Source: Streptomyces sp. MUM 2J
GTDB lineage: Bacteria; Actinomycetota; Actinomycetes; Streptomycetales; Streptomycetaceae
Length of the DNA: 64,000 nt
Direction: 5' to 3'
Assembly (NCBI RefSeq): GCF_022414535.1
Contig: NZ_JADWYM010000006.1
Coordinates: 186,001 to 250,000 of the forward strand
The notes below the pieces were generated by a model. The model had not been told where the DNA came from. It saw only the letters and a program-made list of their open reading frames with translations, and did no database searches. A program made the position numbers and the translations under genes. Of the stretch, positions 9,197-20,971 are shown in pieces. Numbering within the stretch: position 1 is the first letter of the stretch; each line of letters starts with the position of its first letter.

Positions 9197-9360
9197 GACC
9201 CTTTGCGCTGCCTGTTAGCTGTCCCCTGCCCGTCACCAGGGGTCTGCCCTCACTCGAGCACTGACCGACAGATGGTCTCCGACCTGGGACTTCTGTCTCT
9301 GTGTACGGGTGAGGGGCCGGTACGCGCGTAGTGAGTCCGAGCCCTCGGAAGGACCCCCTC

Positions 9361-12300
9361 TTGGCCGCCTCGCGCACTGCCTCGACCGCGAATACGAACA
9401 ACGGCGCCAGCACCGCCCCGCTGCGCATCTCCTTTGCAAAGATCAAGGAGCCTCTCGAGGTTCCGAACCTGCTCGCGCTGCAGACCGAGAGCTTCGACTG
9501 GCTGCTCGGCAACACCGCCTGGCAGAGTCGGGTCGAGGAGGCTCTCGAGAACGGTCAGGACGTCCCCACCAAGTCCGGCCTCGAGGAGATCTTCGAGGAG
9601 ATCTCCCCGATCGAGGACTTCTCCGGGTCGATGTCGCTGACCTTCCGCGACCACCGCTTCGAGCCGCCGAAGAACTCGATCGACGAGTGCAAGGAGCGCG
9701 ACTTCACCTACGCCGCGCCGCTCTTCGTCACGGCCGAGTTCACCAACAACGAGACCGGCGAGATCAAGTCCCAGACGGTCTTCATGGGCGACTTCCCGCT
9801 CATGACGAACAAGGGCACCTTCGTCATCAACGGCACCGAGCGTGTCGTGGTGTCGCAGCTGGTCCGGTCGCCGGGTGTCTACTTCGACTCCAGCATCGAC
9901 AAGACGTCCGACAAGGACATCTTCTCCGCCAAGATCATCCCGTCCCGGGGTGCCTGGCTGGAGATGGAGATCGACAAGCGCGACATGGTCGGCGTCCGCA
10001 TCGACCGCAAGCGCAAGCAGTCCGTGACCGTCCTGCTCAAGGCGCTCGGCTGGACGACCGAGCAGATCCTCGAGGAGTTCGGCGAGTACGAGTCCATGCG
10101 CGCCACCCTGGAGAAGGACCACACCCAGGGCCAGGACGACGCGCTGCTCGACATCTACCGCAAGCTGCGCCCGGGCGAGCCCCCCACGCGCGAGGCCGCG
10201 CAGACGCTGCTGGAGAACCTGTACTTCAACCCCAAGCGCTACGACCTCGCCAAGGTCGGCCGCTACAAGGTCAACAAGAAGCTGGGTACGGACACCGCGC
10301 TCGACGCCGGCGTCCTGACCGTCGAGGACATCATCGCGACGATCAAGTACCTGGTGAAGCTGCACGCGGGCGAGGCCGAGACCACCTCCGAGTCCGGCCG
10401 GACGATCATCGTCGAGACCGACGACATCGACCACTTCGGCAACCGCCGCATCCGCAGCGTCGGCGAGCTCATCCAGAACCAGGTCCGCACCGGCCTGGCC
10501 CGGATGGAGCGCGTCGTGCGCGAGCGCATGACGACGCAGGACGTCGAGGCGATCACGCCGCAGACCCTGATCAACATCCGGCCGGTCGTCGCCTCCATCA
10601 AGGAGTTCTTCGGCACCAGCCAGCTGTCCCAGTTCATGGACCAGAACAACCCGCTGTCGGGGCTGACGCACAAGCGTCGTCTGAACGCCCTCGGCCCGGG
10701 TGGTCTCTCCCGTGAGCGGGCCGGCTTCGAGGTCCGCGACGTGCACCCGTCGCACTACGGCCGCATGTGCCCGATCGAGACGCCGGAAGGCCCGAACATC
10801 GGTCTGATCGGCTCGCTGGCCTCCTACGGCCGGGTCAACGCCTTCGGTTTCATCGAGACCCCGTACCGCAAGGTCGTCGAGGGCCGGGTCACCGACGAGG
10901 TCGACTACCTGACCGCCGACGAGGAGGACCGCTTCGTCATCGCGCAGGCCAACGCGCCGCTGACGGAGGAGATGCTCTTCGCCGAGAACCGCGTGCTGGT
11001 CCGCCGCCGCGGCGGCGAGGTCGACTACGTCCCCGGCACCGACGTGGACTACATGGACGTCTCGCCGCGCCAGATGGTGTCGGTCGCGACCGCCATGATC
11101 CCCTTCCTGGAGCACGACGACGCCAACCGTGCCCTCATGGGCGCGAACATGATGCGCCAGGCCGTTCCGCTGATCCAGGCGGAGTCCCCGCTCGTCGGCA
11201 CCGGCATGGAGTACCGCTCCGCCGTCGACGCCGGCGACGTCGTCAAGGCCGAGAAGGCCGGTGTGGTCCAGGAGGTCTCCGCGGACTACATCACCACCGC
11301 CAACGACGACGGCACGTACATCACGTACCGGCTGGCCAAGTTCTCCCGTTCCAACCAGGGCACCTCGGTCAACCAGAAGGTCATCGTCAACGAGGGCGAC
11401 CGCCTCATCGAGGGCCAGGTCCTCGCCGACGGTCCCGCCACCGAGAACGGTGAGATGGCGCTCGGCAAGAACCTCCTCGTGGCGTTCATGCCGTGGGAGG
11501 GCTACAACTACGAGGACGCCATCATCCTCAGCCAGCGCCTGGTGCAGGACGACGTCCTCTCCTCGATCCACATCGAGGAGCACGAGGTCGACGCCCGTGA
11601 CACCAAGCTGGGCCCCGAGGAGATCACCCGGGACATCCCGAACGTCTCCGAGGAGGTCCTCGCCGACCTCGACGAGCGCGGCATCATCCGCATCGGCGCC
11701 GAGGTCGTCGCCGGCGACATCCTCGTCGGCAAGGTGACCCCGAAGGGCGAGACCGAGCTGACGCCGGAGGAGCGCCTGCTGCGCGCGATCTTCGGTGAGA
11801 AGGCCCGTGAGGTCCGTGACACCTCGCTGAAGGTGCCGCACGGCGAGACCGGCAAGGTCATCGGCGTGCGTGTGTTCGACCGCGAGGAGGGCGACGAGCT
11901 GCCCCCGGGCGTGAACCAGCTGGTCCGCGTCTACGTCGCGCAGAAGCGCAAGATCACCGACGGTGACAAGCTCGCCGGCCGCCACGGCAACAAGGGCGTC
12001 ATCTCCAAGATCCTGCCGATCGAGGACATGCCGTTCCTGGAGGACGGCACCCCGGTCGACATCATCCTCAACCCGCTCGGTGTCCCGTCCCGGATGAACC
12101 CGGGACAGGTCATGGAGATCCACCTCGGCTGGCTCGCCTCCCAGGGCTGGAAGGTCGAGGGCAGCGAGGAGTGGATGGAGCGCCTGAAGGCCATCGGCGC
12201 CGACGACGTCCCCGCCCGGACCAACGTCGCCACGCCGGTCTTCGACGGTGCGCGGGAGGACGAGCTGGCCGGCCTGTTCGACTACGCCCTGCCCAACCGC

Positions 12301-12843
12301 GACGGCGACCGCATGATGCTGCCGTCCGGCAAGGCGCGGCTGTTCGACGGCCGTTCGGGCGAGCCGTTCCCGGACCCGATCTCCGTCGGGTACATGTACA
12401 TCCTCAAGCTGCACCACCTGGTCGACGACAAGCTGCACGCCCGGTCGACCGGTCCGTACTCGATGATCACCCAGCAGCCGCTGGGTGGTAAGGCGCAGTT
12501 CGGTGGCCAGCGCTTCGGTGAGATGGAGGTGTGGGCCCTTGAGGCCTACGGCGCCGCCTACGCGCTCCAGGAACTGCTGACCATCAAGTCCGACGATGTC
12601 ACCGGCCGCGTGAAGGTCTACGAGGCCATCGTCAAGGGCGAGAACATCCCCGAGCCCGGCATCCCCGAGTCCTTCAAGGTGCTCATCAAGGAGATGCAGT
12701 CGCTCTGCCTGAATGTGGAGGTGCTGTCCAGCGACGGTATGTCCATCGAGATGCGCGACACCGACGAGGACGTCTTCCGCGCTGCGGAGGAGCTCGGCAT
12801 CGACCTGTCCCGGCGCGAGCCGAGCAGCGTCGAAGAGGTCTGA
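9361..12843 (+). CDS. rpoB: RNA polymerase beta subunit
   Basis: A 1160-residue beta subunit of core RNA polymerase. All conserved blocks are present: the protrusion/lobe regions, the rifampicin pocket ([18 protein letters not shown] and [13 protein letters not shown]), the [11 protein letters not shown] segment, active-site loops with [14 protein letters not shown], and the C-terminal [26 protein letters not shown] clamp region. The TTG at 9361 is chosen because GGAAGGA lies 8 bases upstream and it places the rifampicin-site histidine at residue 437, as in Streptomyces numbering; a GTG at 9331 would add ten residues. Residue 442, equivalent to E. coli Ser531, is Asn (see findings). rpoC starts 102 bases downstream in the same operon. 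Confidence 0.98.
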   Translation: MAASRTASTANTNNGASTAPLRISFAKIKEPLEVPNLLALQTESFDWLLGNTAWQSRVEEALENGQDVPTKSGLEEIFEEISPIEDFSGSMSLTFRDHRFEPPKNSIDECKERDFTYAAPLFVTAEFTNNETGEIKSQTVFMGDFPLMTNKGTFVINGTERVVVSQLVRSPGVYFDSSIDKTSDKDIFSAKIIPSRGAWLEMEIDKRDMVGVRIDRKRKQSVTVLLKALGWTTEQILEEFGEYESMRATLEKDHTQGQDDALLDIYRKLRPGEPPTREAAQTLLENLYFNPKRYDLAKVGRYKVNKKLGTDTALDAGVLTVEDIIATIKYLVKLHAGEAETTSESGRTIIVETDDIDHFGNRRIRSVGELIQNQVRTGLARMERVVRERMTTQDVEAITPQTLINIRPVVASIKEFFGTSQLSQFMDQNNPLSGLTHKRRLNALGPGGLSRERAGFEVRDVHPSHYGRMCPIETPEGPNIGLIGSLASYGRVNAFGFIETPYRKVVEGRVTDEVDYLTADEEDRFVIAQANAPLTEEMLFAENRVLVRRRGGEVDYVPGTDVDYMDVSPRQMVSVATAMIPFLEHDDANRALMGANMMRQAVPLIQAESPLVGTGMEYRSAVDAGDVVKAEKAGVVQEVSADYITTANDDGTYITYRLAKFSRSNQGTSVNQKVIVNEGDRLIEGQVLADGPATENGEMALGKNLLVAFMPWEGYNYEDAIILSQRLVQDDVLSSIHIEEHEVDARDTKLGPEEITRDIPNVSEEVLADLDERGIIRIGAEVVAGDILVGKVTPKGETELTPEERLLRAIFGEKAREVRDTSLKVPHGETGKVIGVRVFDREEGDELPPGVNQLVRVYVAQKRKITDGDKLAGRHGNKGVISKILPIEDMPFLEDGTPVDIILNPLGVPSRMNPGQVMEIHLGWLASQGWKVEGSEEWMERLKAIGADDVPARTNVATPVFDGAREDELAGLFDYALPNRDGDRMMLPSGKARLFDGRSGEPFPDPISVGYMYILKLHHLVDDKLHARSTGPYSMITQQPLGGKAQFGGQRFGEMEVWALEAYGAAYALQELLTIKSDDVTGRVKVYEAIVKGENIPEPGIPESFKVLIKEMQSLCLNVEVLSSDGMSIEMRDTDEDVFRAAEELGIDLSRREPSSVEEV

Positions 12844-12945
12844 CGGGAGTCCGGTAGGGGCCTCGCCGCCGTGCGAGGCCCCGCCGACCCCCAGGCCCCC
12901 GTTTCAGACCACAGACTTAACAACCCTGAGAGGGATTGACGCATA

Positions 12946-16860
<3,915 letters not shown>

Positions 16861-16870
16861 GCGGGCAGTT

Positions 16871-16911
16871 CGAAGGGCGGCCATCCCCGATCCGGGGGTG
16901 GCCGCCCTTCG
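16871..16911. terminator. Terminator at the rpoC / accessory-cluster junction
   Basis: An 18-bp inverted repeat (16871-16888 with 16894-16911, one G-T pair) and a five-base loop. It sits between the convergent stops of rpoC and the M48 protease gene and probably serves both directions. Confidence 0.85.
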
Positions 16912-16933
16912 GCGTGCCCGGGTGCCGCGTGTG

Positions 16934-18316
16934 TCAGTGCCGCTGCGGCCGGAGGTAGGGCTGGAGGTGGTGCAGCCGGGTGTAGTAGTCCGGGTGGGAG
17001 GCCAGCAGCTTGCCCAGCGTGCTCTCCTCGGGTGGGGCGCCGCCGTTGCGTGCGGCGAGCGCGGCTGTCGCCTGCTGCTCCTCGTGGTGCATCTTCTCCA
17101 GTACGGAGGCCAGCATCGGGGCGAATCCGAGGGCCGCGGCGTGCTGGTCGGCCCGCAGCTCGGAGCGCCGGCCGACGGCGGCGAGCGCGTAGGGCACGCC
17201 CAGGACCAGCAGAGGCAGGCCGTACAGGGAGCTGATGGTGGCCAGGGCGATCCCGCCGACGACGAGGCCGAAGAAGAGGACGCCGAAGCAGGAGAAGGCC
17301 TGCGACACCTTGAACATCACGGTGGTCATCACGCGCAGCACCCGCCAGGCGAGCCGCCCCGGCAGCGCGTACCAGTGGCCGAGCAGGCCGGACCAGGCGT
17401 GGCCGCCGACGTGGTGTCCCAGTTCGTGGGCCATGACGGCGGCGAGTTCGCCGTTGGGCAGGTCGGTCATGGCGAAGCGGGTGACGCCGACGATGTGCCC
17501 GGCCGCCGCGACGGCGTTCAGATGGTCGCTGTCCTCCACCCACAGCTCGTAGACGCGGCCGTCCACACCGGCCCGGGTGGTCACCTCCTGCCAGACCGGT
17601 TCGAGTTTGGCTCGTTCCTGCGGCGTGGGGTAGCGCAGACGGAGCAGACGGCGCGCGAGGGCTCGTTCGGTGGGGCGGTGGAAGACGAGCGCGCCGGTGG
17701 CGAGCCAGGCAAGTATCAGCACCGGGCCGAAGTCGCCGAAGAGCAGGGAGATCAGGACGACGACGAAGAGGCTGCACAGGAAGTTCGGCAGATGCAGCAG
17801 CAGGCTGCCCACGGTGGTGGCGTCGGTGCGCCGCTGGTGGGCGGAGAGGTGGACGCGACGCGGGCCGGTGCTGATGTGGTGCGGGTGGTCGGCGTCGTCC
17901 GCGCCGGCCGGAGCCTGCGGGGCGGCCGGGGCGGACGGGGCCGCCGGTGAGGGAGCCGCCGGCGGCACGGGGGCCTGGGGGTACTGCGGGGGAACGGTGA
18001 GGGAGGCCGGGGCCTGCGCGTACGGGTGGGCCGGGGCGCCGGGGTGGTGGGGTGCGGTCGGGTACCCGGGCGGCTGCGGGGCCCGCGGGTATCCGGGGGC
18101 GGCCTGCTGGAACGACGGCGCTCCGGGTGCGGGCTGCTGCGGCTGGTGCTGCGGGTGCGGGTACGCGGCGGCGGGAGGCTGCGGGTACTGCGGAGCGGCC
18201 GTCGGCTGCGGGTACTGCGGTGCGGCCGTCGGCTGCGGTTGCTGCGGGTACTGCCCGGGTGGGGGCGGGGCGGGTTGTCCGGGGTGTTCCGGCGGTGTGG
18301 GCGGCGGCTGGGTCAT
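16934..18316 (-). CDS. M48-family membrane metalloprotease with Pro/Gln-rich N-terminus
   Basis: A 460-residue protein. Residues 1 to about 140 are a low-complexity Pro/Gln/Tyr/Ala tract. Two adjacent membrane helices (about 168-193 and 197-212) precede the catalytic domain, which has the zinc motif HELGH (His297, Glu298, His301) and the third ligand in SELRAD (Glu386), with further hydrophobic segments at about 340-362 and 366-381. This is the HtpX/Ste24-type M48 layout, used for cleavage of membrane proteins. It is the last gene of the leftward cluster, 39 bases after the PycTM-like gene and probably co-transcribed. HtpX-type proteases work alongside SPFH proteins in other bacteria, and an SPFH-like gene lies two genes upstream. 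The substrate is unknown. Confidence 0.82.
   Translation of the reverse strand: MTQPPPTPPEHPGQPAPPPPGQYPQQPQPTAAPQYPQPTAAPQYPQPPAAAYPHPQHQPQQPAPGAPSFQQAAPGYPRAPQPPGYPTAPHHPGAPAHPYAQAPASLTVPPQYPQAPVPPAAPSPAAPSAPAAPQAPAGADDADHPHHISTGPRRVHLSAHQRRTDATTVGSLLLHLPNFLCSLFVVVLISLLFGDFGPVLILAWLATGALVFHRPTERALARRLLRLRYPTPQERAKLEPVWQEVTTRAGVDGRVYELWVEDSDHLNAVAAAGHIVGVTRFAMTDLPNGELAAVMAHELGHHVGGHAWSGLLGHWYALPGRLAWRVLRVMTTVMFKVSQAFSCFGVLFFGLVVGGIALATISSLYGLPLLVLGVPYALAAVGRRSELRADQHAAALGFAPMLASVLEKMHHEEQQATAALAARNGGAPPEESTLGKLLASHPDYYTRLHHLQPYLRPQRH
18181..18234. repeat. 27-bp tandem duplication in the M48 gene
   Basis: Two consecutive 27-bp units (18181-18207, 18208-18234) differ at one base. They encode the repeated Gln-Tyr-Pro-Gln-Pro-Thr-Ala-Ala-Pro peptide of the low-complexity N-terminus. 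Confidence 0.9.
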
Positions 18317-18355
18317 GGGGTTCCGGATTCCTTCTGTGTGCGGGGACGGTGGCGG

Positions 18356-18886
18356 TCAGCCGATGAGCAGGGAGGCCGGTACCAGGACCGTGCCGACGCA
18401 GAACGCGATCAGGCCGGTGCGGATCCACTGGTGCTTGCGTGCGGCGATCCCGCTCGTCTCGGTGAGGGCCGCGACCAGACCGGCCGTGGGGTCGCGCTCG
18501 GTGTCGTCGAGCGCGGCCTCCAGCCGGTTCGCGCGGACGGCTTGCTGGATGTCTCCGAAGTACGACAGGGGACGGCCCGGCGCCCACGCGTCCCGGCGGT
18601 AGCGCGGCAGCACGGCCAGTAACAGCGCGAACAGCGACAGGGCGAGTGCGGCGATCCCGGTCCACCACGCGACGGTGCCCGGACCGGACAGCGAGGTGGG
18701 AGACCAGTTGCGCCCGGCGAGCATCCCGCTGAACACGCCTGCCGCCAGACCGAGCGCGGCGACCAGTACGGACGCCTTGCTGTCGGCCCGCGCGATCTCG
18801 CCCCGCAGATCCGCGAGCAGGCGCTCGCAGAGCTGCGCCCGGGCGGGTGCACCGGTCACCGGCCCGGGCTCGCCGGTCGTCGTCAT
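18356..18886 (-). CDS. PycTM-family (Pycsar effector) membrane protein
   Basis: A 176-residue protein. Its N-terminal soluble helix LRGEIARADSKASVLVAALG is the hallmark of the PycTM/DUF5706 family (RADxKAS just before the first membrane helix). Predicted membrane helices lie at about 38-57, 72-93 and 157-175, and the late motif AARKHQWIRTGL also matches the family. In Pycsar anti-phage systems PycTM proteins respond to cCMP or cUMP made by a class III cyclase and disrupt the inner membrane. Here a cyclase-like gene lies three genes upstream. The start ATG overlaps the stop of the SPFH-like gene (ATGA, 18886-18883), implying translational coupling. Leu89 is encoded by TTA (18622-18620), so translation may depend on the bldA tRNA. 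Family assignment is sound; immune function is inferred. Confidence 0.8.
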   Translation of the reverse strand: MTTTGEPGPVTGAPARAQLCERLLADLRGEIARADSKASVLVAALGLAAGVFSGMLAGRNWSPTSLSGPGTVAWWTGIAALALSLFALLLAVLPRYRRDAWAPGRPLSYFGDIQQAVRANRLEAALDDTERDPTAGLVAALTETSGIAARKHQWIRTGLIAFCVGTVLVPASLLIG

Positions 18887-20922
18887 ACGGCACCGCCGCC
18901 CTCGGCCTCGTCGGCGGCCGGCTCTGCGTCCGTCGCCGGCACCGGCGCGTCGCTCTGCCCGCCGGTGCCGGGGGAGGAGGGCCGCGGACGGGATGCCCCG
19001 CGGGACGGCGCGGCCGGCGCGGGAGCCGGGGCGGCAGGCTGCGGTGCGGATCGCTGGGCGCTCTGCGCCGGGGTGGCCGGTTGCGCGGTGGGCTGTGGGC
19101 CGGGCTGCTGGGGGCTCTGCGCCGGGGCGGCCGGAGGGGAGGAGGGCTGCGGGGGTGCCGTCGGGATGCTGCCGTAGCCGGGCGGCGCCTGCCAGGCCGG
19201 GGCCGTGTGGGCGTTCGCCGGCGGGGGCGCGGCGTGCGGGGCGGGCGCGCCGTGGTGGGGCGCGTACGGGCCCGGGCCGCCGGGTGCTGCCGTGGGGCTC
19301 GCAGGTCCGCCGGGGGCGCCGGGCGATTCCGCTGCCGCACCGGACGCCGGCCGCGGTGGTGTGTACGGCGGCTGTGCCGGGGTGTACGGCGCCGGCGGCT
19401 GTATCCCGGGCACGGGGCCGGGCGGCGACTGAGGGAACGGGACGCCGGGTCCGCCGTACGGCGTTCCGCTGGGCGGGGTGCCGTACGGAGGGGGTGCCGG
19501 GGGCGCGAGGGGCATGCCGGGGGGCGGCGCGTAGGGGGCTGCGCCGGGGAGCGGCGGAGCCGCGGGGGCCGCCGTGCCCGGGTTCGGGAACGCGGGCGAC
19601 TGCGGCCCACCGTAGGGTGCCGCGTCCTGCGGCCCGTGCGGGGCGGCGGCTCCGGCCGGGGGCTGTGCGGTCCCGGCTCCCTGCGCGCCCTGCGGTGTCC
19701 CGGCGTGGCCCCCCGCCGTCGCGGCTCCGTCGGGTGCCGCGAAGGGTGCCCCCGTGCCGGGAGGCAGCCCCGGGGCCTGGTCGTCGGCCGGCGGGATCAG
19801 GGGCGGGTTCTGTGCGACGCCGGGCAGGCGCTGGTTGAGGATGTCGCTGACCGTGCGCAGGGCCAGCTGCTTGGGACCCTCCAGCTCGAACTTCTCCGCG
19901 TTGTCACCGGCCAGCAGCTCCTTCACCAGCTCCATCTGCGCCTGGATCATGCGGAGCTGGTCGTCCCGCATGGCGTTCATGACCAGACCGGTGTCCTCGG
20001 GGTGCTCGGACAGGTGCAGCGCCCAGGCCTGGACTCCGCCCTGCTGGAGGTGCGCCCGGTAGAACTCGATCTTCTGTGCCTCGTAGTGCTGCATCGCCAG
20101 GGCGTACTGGGCCTGCTGCGCGGCGACCTGGTACTGCTGGGTGCCGTGCAGCATCGCCTGCTCGTGCTGCCAGTGCGCCTGCTGGAGGGCGAGCTCCTGC
20201 TGCTGCCGGCCGAAGGCCAGTGCGCGCTCGACCTGCAGCCGGTCCTGCTCGCGCGCCCGGAGGTCCACCTCGGCGTCCACCTCGGTGCCGCGCCGGGCGG
20301 TGTGCACCTGCTCGGTGGCCGAGTGGTCGATGGCCTGGAGCCGCTGCTGGTGCTCGATGTTGGCCAGGTCCCGCCTGATCCGCAGGGTCCAGGTGACCAT
20401 CAGCCCGGCGGTCGCGCCGAGCGGGTCGAGCGAGTTCAGCGCTCGCAGCAGCTCCTCCTCGGCCGCCGCGCTCCCCGCGATCGGGAACCGGCGGGACACC
20501 GGCCGGGCCGCCTGCTGGAGCTGCCCGACCAACATCTCCGGCACGTCCCGATGGCCACTGGCGACGAACCGCGCCGGATCCAGCACCTGCCAGGAGAAGT
20601 CGACCTCGGCGGTGAACTCGAAGGCGTCGTTGTCACTCGGCAGGGCGAACGAGCCCGTGAACGGGTGCACGCCCATGTCCACCTCGTACACGGCCGTGTA
20701 CCGGTGGGCGGCGATCTCGCTGCGGCTCGGGCGGCGCGGCGGCAGGTACGCCTCGTAGCCGCCCTTCGGGGTGGAGAAGACCAGCGCGTGGTCGATGCGG
20801 ACCACGTGCTTGATCGAGAGCTCGAAGCGGGACAGCTGCCGGACGGTGAGCACCGGGTCGATCAGCTGCGTGTGCCGGTCCGCCGGCTGCTGCCATTCGG
20901 GTGGGCGGTTGAAGCGGGGCAT
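18883..20922 (-). CDS. SPFH/band 7-like protein with Pro-rich tail
   Basis: A 679-residue protein with three parts. Residues 1 to about 190 are beta-rich and resemble an SPFH/band-7 domain (the segment DFSWQVLDPARFV matches the usual strand-DP-x-F pattern, followed by LRIRRDLANIEHQQRL). Residues of about 200-345 form a long Gln/Ala/Glu-rich helical, probably coiled-coil region. From about 375 to the end the sequence is Pro/Gly/Ala-rich and disordered-looking. No N-terminal membrane anchor is visible, so membrane attachment may be peripheral. SPFH proteins scaffold membrane microdomains and often partner with membrane proteases, consistent with the M48 gene two positions downstream. It lies 49 bases after the NTPase-like gene and overlaps the PycTM-like gene by ATGA. 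The SPFH call rests on pattern, not on a profile search. Confidence 0.6.
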   Translation of the reverse strand: MPRFNRPPEWQQPADRHTQLIDPVLTVRQLSRFELSIKHVVRIDHALVFSTPKGGYEAYLPPRRPSRSEIAAHRYTAVYEVDMGVHPFTGSFALPSDNDAFEFTAEVDFSWQVLDPARFVASGHRDVPEMLVGQLQQAARPVSRRFPIAGSAAAEEELLRALNSLDPLGATAGLMVTWTLRIRRDLANIEHQQRLQAIDHSATEQVHTARRGTEVDAEVDLRAREQDRLQVERALAFGRQQQELALQQAHWQHEQAMLHGTQQYQVAAQQAQYALAMQHYEAQKIEFYRAHLQQGGVQAWALHLSEHPEDTGLVMNAMRDDQLRMIQAQMELVKELLAGDNAEKFELEGPKQLALRTVSDILNQRLPGVAQNPPLIPPADDQAPGLPPGTGAPFAAPDGAATAGGHAGTPQGAQGAGTAQPPAGAAAPHGPQDAAPYGGPQSPAFPNPGTAAPAAPPLPGAAPYAPPPGMPLAPPAPPPYGTPPSGTPYGGPGVPFPQSPPGPVPGIQPPAPYTPAQPPYTPPRPASGAAAESPGAPGGPASPTAAPGGPGPYAPHHGAPAPHAAPPPANAHTAPAWQAPPGYGSIPTAPPQPSSPPAAPAQSPQQPGPQPTAQPATPAQSAQRSAPQPAAPAPAPAAPSRGASRPRPSSPGTGGQSDAPVPATDAEPAADEAEGGGAV

Positions 20923-20971
20923 GGGGTGGGTCTCCTCGGCGGGGCGGAACAGGGGCCGGTTCGCGGGCGGA

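Noticed and set aside
9331..9360. GTG at 9331 as rpoB start
   Set aside because: The TTG at 9361 has a better Shine-Dalgarno and gives the residue numbering known for Streptomyces RpoB.
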